Assembly: GCA_903813345.2 (NCBI GenBank)
Contig: CAIIXF020000010.1
Coordinates: forward strand, 18,921,181 to 18,985,180
Length of the DNA: 64,000 bases
Reading direction: 5' to 3'
Origin: Owenia fusiformis
Taxonomy: Eukaryota; Annelida; Polychaeta; Sabellida; Oweniidae
Shown here: positions 60,401-64,000 of the stretch, piece by piece
How the letters are laid out: every line of letters starts with the position of its first letter
Position numbering within the stretch: position 1 is the first letter of the stretch
Translations under genes and position numbers: made by a program
Notes under the pieces: model-generated
What the model was told of the DNA's origin: nothing
The model's input: only the letters and a program-made list of their open reading frames with translations
Databases searched by the model: none

Positions 60401-63400
60401 AAAATGGCCATAAAATCGTGACCACTAGAGACCACTGAGACTGGGTAGATTGATAATACATTGACCAAGACTCAATTCTGCCAAATATGACACTAAATCC
60501 ATGCAGGATGATTGGACTGGATTATTAAGATTTGTTTGGGTTACCTTTTTGGCTCGCCCTGTATTAAGGAAAAATTGTTACTTTTGACTATGGTGTTCTT
60601 AATCACACAGTGATATTGAGAAATGAAATGAAGAAGTTCAACTGAAGAATGTTCGATTTCAAGATGAAATTCAATAAAAAATGAGGAAAGGGTTTCTACA
60701 TTAATAAATCCTCCTGAGTTAACTAGTGTAACGCAAAGTAAATCTCTTTATACAGGGCCTGGTTCGATTATGTTATGTTCATTATCAAAAATGCTGCCTT
60801 AATTTTGTAATCTTAACCTTCATATATGTGTCTTACTTATAGAGAGCAAAAAAGAATGCTGATTAAATAAGCTTAATACTATTATGTTGTAACAACAATC
60901 AGTTACAACCGTGTCTATCACCAGCCTTCATCAGGGGCGGATATGGGAACCAACAAGGGGGGGGGGCAAATGTCAGGTCTGAGAAAAAAACTTCCGCGGA
61001 AAAAATGTTGGGCCCCTAAAACCCTGAAGTGGGCCCAAATTTTGAAAAATTGAGACCCATTTTCTTCAATTAAAAAATAAGGCATTAAAAGGCTCATTTA
61101 TGACCAAAAATGCCCACTTTTCGGGGCCTTAAGGCCTTTTTTGGGCCCAATTTTTTTTCTGGGCCCGCCCAAGGGGGTTGGAAGGGCCCAGATCTGCCAG
61201 TGTTCATTATTTAGTCATCATTATTTTCATGATCAGTAATGGAGGTATTTGCACAAATGCCTTTGCATACCTTACATGTCAAAGAACAGTTATTTCATTT
61301 TTCTACAAGAACATCTCATAGAAATACAATCTGCCTTACACACACAATGGATGATCTCTGAGAAAGGGGAGCTGCATTTAGGCAATTGGTACATAGTTTC
61401 GTTGCTTATTTCCCTCCCACTCCTGGATCTGATGGTACACTCTGTAACTGTGGTATTCCGCAGCATCAGAAAATGGAGGAAGAACACGGGGCTGCAATAA
61501 TTCAGATCTTGCTGCTCTCTTTTAATAGAATTTTAGAAGCCTAAGATCTTTTAGGGTTTCACCATTTTTCCACCATAAATTGACAAAAGAGCATGTTCCT
61601 CTGCAATGACAGAGTTGCTTGCATTTTACTGGTTTTCTACTTGTTTACGTTGTAACAAAATGTCGGAACATCGAAGGTTTGATTTTTCTTTTTTCTCTAT
61701 TTCACACATTGTAGGCAGAATTCCCACAACATTGTTATCACAAACATGTATCAGTATTATATGTTTAAAAAATGTACATATTTGCGAACAAATAGTTCAG
61801 AAGACAACAGAATCTTCGATTTAATTCCTCAATTAAGTTACATAAACGGTATTTCGATAAACAATTAAGATCTGCACTTTTAACCCACACTGTTTATTTA
61901 ACTTAAGTAAGGAATTAAATCAACAATTCTGTGAGAAAAAAACATCGTGGGGATTCTGCCTACAACGCGTGAAAAAGGAAAAAAGAAATATCGTACTTTC
62001 GAAGTTTAGACATTTTGTTACCGAAACGACAAGCGTAATCGAGCGGATCACCAGTGCTTTTGGTAATTTAAAAGGCAACCGCTTGTTTTCTCAAGAACTC
62101 ACTCTTTTTTATCTGCCTCAATGATAGCCTCTTGTCTATGCCATATATAACCTGAATGCGATGTCACACACCAGAAAAGAAACAAAATATTGTCACAGAC
62201 CACTTTTCCCAAAGACAATCTTATTTCATCTATATTCCAACATTTTGTTTCTTGGCTGCTTTTGGTTCAGGTTTGAAGAAAATGTTGAAGTTTGTGTTTT
62301 GTGCATGATAAATGAGAAGCATAAGGAGATCTGTATGAGTACTGTATTTGAGGTTTGGACACTTTGGATTGCAGTTTTCACAATCACGATATCTGCATCC
62401 GATTCAGAATGCAGCACATGTACACTCAATGTTTTCCAACCTGACAGACAGAATTACCATCATTCCTATGCACTGAAATTATATTAATGAAAGACTCCCC
62501 AGATATCTGAGATTTTAATGTTGTCTGTCAGTTTAAATTCCGTTTAATAACCATAAATTCGTTTCTACAGCATTATACATCCAATTGATAGTTCCATAGT
62601 AATGTACTCTTATGTAATGATTTATTTATCTGATGAATTTAAATATATGCAAATTTTGTAATTGCGGATTGTAATTAATAATTTAAACAATATTAAATTC
62701 CACAAAAACTACAACTTACATTATTTAGATAAGCCTAGTATAGAGCAGTTATCAAATACCCTAATATCAGAGTGATGATATGTAATTATTCATCAAATAA
62801 AAGTGAGGTCACCTTAACATTTCACCTGGTGCAACTAATAATTCCTATTTTTCATACTAATAGGGTATAAACCTTCACAAAACTTGTATTTTAGATGATG
62901 ACAAGCCTATATAAATGATTTAGATGTCAACTCTAATACAAATGTGATGCATTGTGGGAGTTAATCATCAAAACTATAGTCTCCCCTATAGTGGGCGGGG
63001 CAAAACTATGAAAATGAAATCATTTTTTTCTTCCTAAGTATACACCTTAGAATTCTGACACTCACCAAATATGAAGTTCATATAAATATGTAACACCATG
63101 ATTTTTTTCATGCTTTTCTGACAAACTGATCCTAAAATATCTAAATAGATATGTGATAACATGCCTGTTGTGTGGCCTATTTTGTTATACTTTGGGGTCA
63201 AATGACCAATTACTGGTCTCAAAATTGATTAAAATAATATTTTAATTATTTGTGAATATGTGATCTATCATAATAAAGCTTGAATACTTGACTAAAGTAT
63301 TCCATTTGGGAAGAAAAAATTGCTTCCAACCAATACTCAATTTTGGGGTAGGGTTGTAGGGGGTACCTAGGAAGTGAAATTTCATATTTGTCCACTGCAT

Positions 63401-64000
63401 ACATTTTTCTATATTTTTGATATGTTTTTCAACTGATATTAATACATAATATAAGACTAATTTAAAAACTGTTGCAATTTTTGGGATGTTTAGGCCTTTT
63501 ATGAGCCCATTTGCTTGGCCTAATTGGTTTCAGGTATTCATCCATTCAAAAGAGTCACTCTTCTGTTGGATTAACTAGGTTACAAAGTCCTCTCTTCCCT
63601 TTCAGCTCCATGCTCTGCTGGTTATTACTGCACTGAGGGCTCCGACACCCCAACCCCAGATACAGGATATAAAGGAACAGCTGGACCCTGTCCCCCAGGC
63701 TCCTATTGCCCCGAGGGCACCACCACACCTGAAGATTGCCCACTTGGGACATTCAGCAATGAAACCCACCTGACTAATTCTTCTGAGTGCACACCATGTG
63801 CTCCTGGGAAATATTGTGGCTCGACAGGACTTACAGAGCCATCTGGTGACTGTTATGGCGGGTTTTATTGCACCTCAGGGGCTGAAGTTCCAAATAACCC
63901 AAGTGTTGACTCAACTGGAGGCCCTTGTCCTATTGGACATTATTGCCCAAATGGGACAGCATACCCTCTCGGGTGTCCTGCTGGAACATACACAAGCAGC
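12614..64000 (+). CDS. Giant secreted GCC2/GCC3 (ephrin-receptor-like) repeat protein, 44 exons, open at the 3' edge
   Basis: The protein is predicted to be extracellular. It starts with a signal peptide (MTAGRLSK, then a leucine-rich core ending SSWLCIG) and is otherwise made of cysteine modules of the GCC2/GCC3 or ephrin-receptor-like type, repeating patterns such as CPAGYYCPEGT..PCPxGTYS..G...C..C. Forty-four exons chain in one frame: 11,124 bases, 3,708 codons, no in-frame stop, still open at 64000. Nearly all donors and acceptors are canonical and every phase matches. Modules change from short forms (exons 2-28) to longer forms with YYC doublets and many N-x-S/T sites (exons 29-44). No kinase, EGF, sushi or membrane domain is seen in the window. 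GCC2/GCC3 modules occur in SCUBE, SVEP1 and many unnamed invertebrate and protist surface proteins, so a matrix or cell-surface role is inferred. The exons are described in the next entries. Confidence 0.85.
12678..13757. other. Intron 1, nothing recognised
   Basis: 1,080 bp between GTAAGC and TTACAG. I see no coding sequence or clear repeat in it. Confidence 0.5.
13870..17829. other. Intron 2, one foldback element, otherwise nothing recognised
   Basis: A 3.96-kb AT-rich intron. Apart from the foldback at 15010-15554, I see no gene or element with defined ends in it. Short open frames in it look like chance. Confidence 0.5.
15010..15554. mobile_element. Foldback MITE, 545 bp, in intron 2
   Basis: The left end CCAGGCCCTATTTGCC and the right end (GGGCCTGG at its close) are inverted copies. 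Complementarity continues for about 80 bp through the TTTATTTTGAGGTATTTT and AGCCACTTAATCTAA segments. The interior has no coding potential. The superfamily is unknown. Confidence 0.7.
20868..21012. repeat. Near-perfect 145-bp hairpin
   Basis: Arms of about 65 bp (ACTGGATGATCAGGAGCTGG and so on against its complement) are almost identical. They close around a short GC-rich loop with GGCGGCAGCC between two copies of the AATATTGGGC/GCCCAATATT stem. It would form a very stable cruciform or RNA hairpin. It directly abuts the next MITE and may be part of a compound element. Confidence 0.85.
21011..21507. mobile_element. MITE with 15-bp terminal inverted repeats
   Basis: TTTATTATGCACCTC on the left (21011-21025) and GAGGTGCATAATAAA on the right (21493-21507) are perfect inverted repeats. 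The interior has a secondary palindrome (GACCC...CGAAAGGGTC at about 21377-21400) and no coding sequence. The left end overlaps the preceding hairpin by one or two bases, suggesting that the two form one composite element. Confidence 0.7.
21817..22427. mobile_element. TA-flanked MITE, 611 bp (Tc1/mariner-type)
   Basis: The termini are CAGGGTGTCAAATAAGTCCC and its complement, which closes GACACCCTG, and TA lies on each side (21815-21816 and 22428-22429). A second inverted segment inside (GTGATATATCATTGGAAAG against CTTTCCAATGGTATATCAC) extends the arms to about 90 bp. There is no transposase. A related left end lies at 8446. Confidence 0.8.
22931..23461 (+). repeat. Minisatellite made of copies of the exon 5 splice acceptor (83-bp units)
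   Basis: Six upstream copies precede the true exon 5 acceptor. Their AG dinucleotides end at 22943, 23046, 23129, 23212, 23295 and 23378, and the true one at 23461. The last five steps are each exactly 83 bp. Each late unit holds TGTTTATTTTTAG followed by GCATATCCTGCTGGTCAACAG, a copy of the start of exon 5 (GCATGTCCTGCTGGTCAG), and then TAG in the exon's reading frame. The two oldest copies have TTGAAG in place of a good acceptor. Confidence 0.9.
23462..24168 (+). CDS. Large gene, exons 5-6
   Basis: Exons 23462-23570 (phase 0 to 1) and 23974-24168 (phase 1 to 1). Exon 5 gives ACPAGQVPNGAQSACQNC..., exon 6 GSKCPNAQMSAPTACPDGEF and one further full module (CSPCSAGYECSDKTTE...). From here through exon 15 nearly all exons are phase 1-1 and so can be duplicated or skipped without changing frame. 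Confidence 0.8.
24396..24677 (+). CDS. Large gene, exon 7 (oldest member of the duplicated exon family)
   Basis: 282 bp, phase 1-1, 94 codons: two GCC2/GCC3-type modules (CTQCDAGYSCTSTAKTPC; then AAGYWSSAQSTSC ... NAGEDCSDQTKSPPDC). It is related to exons 8-13 but more diverged, and has a strong donor, CAG|GTGAGT, unlike exons 8-11. The 371-bp intron after it contains the start of the 545-bp repeat unit. Confidence 0.8.
24930..26630 (+). repeat. Tandem array of exon+intron units, 545 bp each, holding exons 8, 9 and 10
   Basis: Exons 25049-25333, 25594-25878 and 26139-26423 are each 285 bp (95 codons, phase 1-1) and start exactly 545 bp apart. The introns are nearly identical too (for example GTAGCTTATATTATAT, GTTAAGACTAACATATTAGA, GGCCCGCTTTTCTAG). 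The encoded modules differ at a few residues (LREMTC, LAETTC, LREMTC), with exons 8 and 10 sharing a variant that exon 9 lacks. This pattern suggests unequal crossing over or gene conversion. All three use the unusual donor CAG|GTTCGA. Confidence 0.9.
26633..26922. mobile_element. Small foldback, about 290 bp
   Basis: TTATATACCCCATATGT near the left end and ACATATGGGGTATATAA at the right end are inverted copies. Inside, GGGAAGATGAAA and TTTTATCTTCCC form a second inverted pair. No coding potential is seen. Confidence 0.65.
27010..32530. mobile_element. Large inverted repeat with ATGGC-motif arms
   Basis: Left arm about 27010-28170 and right arm about 31560-32530 are diverged inverted copies: AGAGTAAGAAAATATGTGAT, the CATTGCAG segment, GGTAGCTTA and the CAAAATGGC region all match. 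Each arm is itself an imperfect tandem of units of about 165-200 bp centred on CCAAGATGGCCACCAAAATG-like sequence, at about 27329, 27501, 27664, 27834 and 28037 in the left arm. These cores resemble the YY1 site (AAGATGGCGGC). About 950 bp at 30600-31560 has no partner in the left arm and is T-rich. No transposase is recognised. Confidence 0.7.
28179..30593. mobile_element. Nested DNA transposon with about 255-bp terminal inverted repeats and 5-bp target duplication
   Basis: The ends are CACTGGGGATGAACTGG and its exact complement, and ATCTT lies on both sides (28174-28178 and 30594-30598). The arms (28179 to about 28435 and about 30342-30593) are almost identical, including TTCCGGTTTTATAATATGAT and its partner. 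Inside each arm follows a short series of GAAACGAGGCA motifs (about 28415-28482 and 30288-30356). The 1.8-kb core has a 117-codon open frame (29522-29875, +) that I do not recognise. The near-identity of the arms suggests a recent insertion. The superfamily is undetermined. Confidence 0.8.
32643..32927 (+). CDS. Large gene, exon 11 (displaced member of the 545-bp family)
   Basis: 285 bp, phase 1-1, almost identical to exon 9 and preceded by the same 50-bp intron end as exons 8-10. It keeps the donor CAG|GTTCGA, but the intron diverges from the array a few bases later. It was separated from exon 10 by the nested insertion. Confidence 0.8.
32928..33524. mobile_element. Intron 11 with a MITE copy (family also at 60005-60564)
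   Basis: The inverted segments TTTCATTGGTCTA ... GGTCACAAT ... TGGCCATTTTAC (about 33060-33140) and their complement (about 33345-33450) form the arms. The right end, TTTATTTGGGTTGCC then AGCTCACCCCGTATA, matches the terminus of the element near 60564. The left terminus is decayed. Confidence 0.55.
33525..33809 (+). CDS. Large gene, exon 12
   Basis: 285 bp, phase 1-1, 95 codons (RYSLNPGSSNCTVCDAGFSC...). It is more diverged than exons 8-11 and resembles exon 7 in residues such as STTKTSCLAGTF and DQTKSPPNCG, with a different donor, CAG|GTAGAG. It marks the older part of the duplicated family. Confidence 0.8.
33810..34961. other. Intron 12, nothing recognised
   Basis: 1,152 bp, AT-rich; no repeat with clear ends or coding sequence is seen. 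Confidence 0.5.
34962..35240 (+). CDS. Large gene, exon 13 (last member of the duplicated family)
   Basis: 279 bp, phase 1-1. Its first 70 or so codons match exons 8-11 closely (TYSLSPGSSSCTSCDAGYSC...). The end differs: after PPDCGAGTYSS it reads LGGCTPCPAG, lacking several residues of the NAGDAACTSC end. The donor CAG|GTTATT is weak. The mix of near-identical start and different end suggests a recombinant copy. A 545-bp intron without recognised content follows. Confidence 0.8.
35786..39371 (+). CDS. Large gene, exons 14-21
   Basis: Exons: 35786-35932, 36038-36376, 36731-36819, 37199-37393, 37619-37846, 38242-38404, 38773-38891 and 39183-39371. Phases run 1-1, 1-1, 1-0, 0-0, 0-0, 0-1, 1-0, 0-0 and all match. 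Modules have the form CxxCPAGxxCxDPTxxPVxCxxGxYSxxG, for instance CPAGSSCNDPTASPVACNSGYY. The introns are short (105-400 bp) and hold no element except the minisatellite after exon 15. Exon 18 starts VGQYPSGGVCTDC, exon 21 VTACTSCPAGYEC. Confidence 0.8.
36381..36655 (+). repeat. Minisatellite in intron 15, about 40-bp units
   Basis: About seven imperfect copies of a unit like TTTGTTCCAGTCTTGTCACA plus CTATTTCAATGTGACATCA start four bases after the exon 15 donor. The units contain acceptor-like strings (TTGTTGCAG, TATTTCAG, TTTGTTCCAG) but no copy of an exon end. Confidence 0.75.
39474..42652 (-). mobile_element. hAT DNA transposon, 3,179 bp, with 8-bp target duplication
   Basis: GTATGTGG lies on both sides (39466-39473 and 42653-42660), the 8-bp duplication expected of hAT. 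Ends are TAGTGGTGTCAA and TTGACACCTCTA, with subterminal TTAACCGGTTAACCGG motifs at both. The transposase is on the minus strand. Three imperfect tandem copies of about 140 bp (GCGCGGGAAGGCAATGTGGC region) lie at 42170-42545, between the right end and the transposase start, a plausible transposase-binding region. Confidence 0.92.
40074..42068 (-). pseudogene. hAT transposase (BED zinc finger), 3 exons, one internal stop
   Basis: Exons on the minus strand: 42068-41534, 41416-40979 and 40870-40074, joined in phase (590 codons including stop). The N-terminus is a BED finger (VWKHFTLTGDKAVCNTC ... LNYHLRNH). The middle has the RNase H-like catalytic region (ASVHDNASNM, CCAHTLQLVV, DVSTRWNSTYLMLERA). 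The C-terminus is the hAT dimerisation region (KYMCIPATSTPSERIFSLTG, KRSQLTPKHVNAIVFL). Exon 3 contains an in-frame TGA at 40845-40847, just before GMDISDAQW. Everything else appears intact, so the copy is young but probably cannot make full-length protein. It resembles ZBED-type hAT proteins. Confidence 0.88.
43073..49423 (+). CDS. Large gene, exons 22-28
   Basis: Exons: 43073-43326, 43599-43822, 45013-45225, 45526-45726, 48104-48379, 48729-48902 and 49230-49423. Phases 0-2, 2-1, 1-1, 1-1, 1-1, 1-1, 1-0 all join. Modules are still mostly of the short type (CPAGKQCATPAEDPLVDC, CPAGYECPTTTDSPIPC), but forms with YYC or FFC appear (CPAGYYCALNNAPPVPC, CPAGFFCASPELDKQIC, LGYYCTDGQQELPC), leading into the C-terminal type. 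Intron 23 holds a hAT MITE and a duplicated-acceptor array; intron 25 holds the GGTCA element. The smaller introns show nothing recognised. Confidence 0.8.
43964..44424. mobile_element. Non-autonomous hAT MITE, 461 bp
   Basis: Ends TAGGGGTGAGAC and GTCTCACCCCTA are perfect inverted repeats, flanked by CTATTTAG (43956-43963) and CTAATTAG (44425-44432), an 8-bp duplication with one mismatch. Both ends carry many TCGA-containing repeats (GATTCGAGTCG). There is no coding sequence. Confidence 0.85.
44770..45012 (+). repeat. Tandem copies of the exon 24 splice acceptor (63-64-bp units)
   Basis: Four units in a row each contain GTAGTTTTTGAACACCCTGT, a pyrimidine tract and an acceptor followed by GGGG. 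Their AG dinucleotides end at 44821, 44885, 44948 and 45012; the last is the true start of exon 24 (GGGGGTACTCCATTGG). The three upstream copies read GGGAATATAT or GGGAGTATTTA and meet a stop within about 15 codons in the exon's frame. Confidence 0.9.
46079..48056. mobile_element. About 2-kb element in intron 25 filled with GGTCA minisatellite
   Basis: The outer ends are TGTCACCACC and GGTGGTGACA in inverted orientation, suggesting a DNA element. Between them about a dozen imperfect units of about 135-150 bp repeat the order CTGAGAACATGTAGATGATT, an A run, TCAATTTGAAGCAAG, TTTTTGACCT, TGACCTTGAGAAGGTCATTG, GTCAAATGTCAAATC. Near the right end lies a GACGCCGGACGCC-type run (47962-47990), then a perfect small hairpin (GTCACCAC...GTGGTGAC). 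No coding sequence is seen. Confidence 0.75.
49889..53806 (+). CDS. Large gene, exons 29-34: start of the long-module, large-exon half
   Basis: Exons: 49889-50493 (605 bp), 50751-51005, 51333-51708, 52058-52453, 52715-53135 and 53405-53806. Phases 0-2, 2-2, 2-0, 0-0, 0-1, 1-1 join correctly. Modules are now of the form CxPGYYCxxGLxxP...CPxGHYCPxGTxxPxPCPxGTY, e.g. CPRGHYCPPSSGSPTPCPAG and CPAGYYCPLGTAEPYTFPC, and N-x-S/T sites are frequent. Exons here are two to three times longer than in the N-terminal half and often hold several modules. Introns of 0.26-0.35 kb carry nothing recognised. Confidence 0.8.
53979..55674 (+). CDS. Large gene, exons 35-38
   Basis: Exons: 53979-54110, 54311-54490, 54800-54955 and 55408-55674, all phase 1-1. 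Each carries one or two long-type modules (CPKGHYCPEGT; CPAGYYCVAGDSAEE; CTGGFYCYALGAVNF; CPPGSYCPVQTEDPIPCPNG). Because all four are symmetric, any of them could be skipped or duplicated without a frame change. The introns are without recognised elements. Confidence 0.8.
55988..57625 (+). CDS. Large gene, exons 39-40 (largest exons seen)
   Basis: Exons 55988-56641 (654 bp, 218 codons) and 56948-57625 (678 bp, 226 codons), both phase 1-1. Each encodes several complete long modules in a row, e.g. CPRGKYCPGGTAVPLDC, CPGGYFCGSEGLESPTGEC, CAEGYFCPPGQNVSNPFPC and CPTGYYCPNGTKWD. Repeated GLxxPTGxC and DGxTGxxCPxG spacers mark the long type. Fusion of once separate exons by intron loss could explain their size. 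Confidence 0.8.
57804..64000 (+). CDS. Large gene, exons 41-44 (partial at the window edge)
   Basis: Exons: 57804-57897 (phase 1-2), 58047-58219 (2-1), 58703-58897 (1-1) and 63606 to beyond 64000 (open). Exon 42 ends CWNCTAG at the donor that is duplicated in the 34-bp array. Exon 44 continues with CSAGYYCTEGSDTPTPDTG and CPPGSYCPEGTTTPEDC and is still in frame at the last base of the window, so the C-terminus, any membrane anchor and the polyadenylation site are unknown. Intron 43 is 4.7 kb, most of it one long-armed element. Confidence 0.8.
58205..58590 (+). repeat. Minisatellite made of copies of the exon 42 splice donor (34-bp units)
   Basis: The exon end AACTGTACTGCAG|GTATGCC is repeated with exon bases ending at 58219 (true), 58253 and 58287, exactly 34 bp apart. 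A fourth copy reads CAGGAATGCC and has lost the GT. About eight further units follow, in which the junction has become CTGATGAAATGCC while ATTTTGGTTTAAGACTGTA persists. Reading through the true donor meets TAA after seven codons. Confidence 0.9.
60005..60564. mobile_element. MITE nested in the intron 43 element
   Basis: GAGCCAAAAAAGGTAACC at the left and GGTTACCTTTTTGGCTCGCC at the right are inverted. Inner arms share GTCACGATTTTATGGCCATT. The right end closes CCCTGTA, as in TA-flanked elements. It shares its ends and arm sequence with the copy in intron 11. Confidence 0.65.
60936..61203. mobile_element. Small element with CAGGGGCGGAT-type end
   Basis: The left end CAGGGGCGGATATGGG and the complement of the right end (CACTGGCAGATCTGGG) are similar imperfect inverted repeats. 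A G run, many GGGCCC motifs and no coding sequence lie between. TTCAT appears on both sides. The CAGGGGCGGA start is common among hAT-like MITEs. Confidence 0.5.
61240..62450 (-). pseudogene. Fossil coding region of a repeated invertebrate gene family (DTDLL / CXC-tail type), broken
   Basis: Minus-strand readings give pieces in the order expected for a multicopy family I recall from arthropod, cnidarian and mollusc genomes: a segment with an ESDADIVIVKTAI-like and a TDLLMLLIYHA-like block (about 62250-62440), then LPPFSDAAEYHSYRVYHQIQ (about 61400-61480), then a cysteine tail, HCVCKADCISMRCSCRK (about 61300-61350). The family looks like a mobile-element gene with a PIN/FEN-like nuclease pattern. 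The copy is clearly broken in several places, and a palindromic element sits between the two halves. The assignment is from memory of the motifs, without a search. Confidence 0.5.
61650..62022. repeat. Palindromic repeat inside the intron 43 element
   Basis: GTAACAAAATGTC, a TTTCTTTTTTC run and TTGTAGGCAGAAT ... CCCAC at 61651-61735 recur as the complement at about 61935-62022. Arms of about 85 bp surround a 200-bp centre. Weaker similarity may extend the arms outward. Confidence 0.7.

Larger units (their letters stand above)
59128..63523. mobile_element. 4.4-kb element with about 800-bp degenerate inverted arms, in intron 43
   Basis: The left arm starts TTAGGCTAGGCAAATGG and the right arm ends CATTTGCTTGGCCTAA. 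Inverted similarity continues inward for about 800 bp (to about 59910 and from about 62740), with clear blocks such as GTTGCAATTTTTGGGATGTT, GTCCACTGCATA and CCAGGTGAAAT. The middle holds a broken fossil coding region on the minus strand, a MITE (60005-60564), a small element (60936-61203) and a palindrome (61650-62022). The arms are diverged, so it is old. The family is not identified. Confidence 0.65.

Noticed and set aside
12614-64000. Two or more adjacent genes in place of one large gene
   Set aside because: No stop, polyadenylation signal or second signal peptide was found between exons 1 and 44, and all phases join. Transcript data could still change this.

Overview
This is a stretch of metazoan nuclear DNA, AT-rich by eye. 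Its genes have GT-AG introns and it is crowded with DNA transposons and foldback repeats. Three things point to an invertebrate animal: an almost intronless Toll-like receptor with a TIR domain, a recognisable MRNIP orthologue, and a very large secreted protein built only of GCC2/GCC3 (ephrin-receptor-like) cysteine repeats. The repeat content (GGTCA minisatellites, hAT and mariner-type MITEs) suits a marine lophotrochozoan or an invertebrate deuterostome. I cannot fix the phylum from sequence alone.

Layout. Positions 1-3500 are repeats: a 306-bp foldback, a TACGGTA-rich tract, and a LINE 3' end held between inverted repeats. On the minus strand, 3509-3586 looks like the first coding exon of a gene that leaves the window to the left, with ETS-type motifs just upstream. 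5747-8221 (+) is MRNIP in four coding exons. 9301-11502 (-) is the Toll-like receptor, preceded by a small intron in its 5' UTR. A CRE, an inverted CCAAT box and a TATA-like box at 12314-12443 probably form the promoter of the main gene.

From 12614 to the right edge runs one plus-strand gene. I could chain 44 exons in continuous frame (11,124 coding bases, 3,708 codons, no in-frame stop, still open at 64000). It begins with a signal peptide and then carries dozens of cysteine modules. The N-terminal half uses short modules on small exons. From about exon 29 the modules become longer and richer in YYC and N-glycosylation motifs, on exons of up to 678 bp. Exons 7-13 form a recent tandem family. 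Exons 8, 9 and 10 sit in an array of exactly 545 bp per unit, and the next unit has been pushed about 5.96 kb away by an insertion of nested foldback elements.

The most unusual signal is that three separate introns of this gene contain minisatellites whose repeat unit includes the splice junction itself. The acceptor of exon 5 is copied in 83-bp units, the acceptor of exon 24 in 63-64-bp units, and the donor of exon 42 in 34-bp units. The copies are decoy splice sites, and those whose reading frame I followed run into a stop within a few codons.

Other elements in the introns are a 3.18-kb hAT transposon with an 8-bp target duplication and one stop codon in its transposase, a 461-bp hAT MITE, a 611-bp TA-flanked MITE, a 2-kb element filled with GGTCA repeats, and a 4.4-kb element with inverted arms of about 800 bp. 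The last holds a broken fossil coding region.
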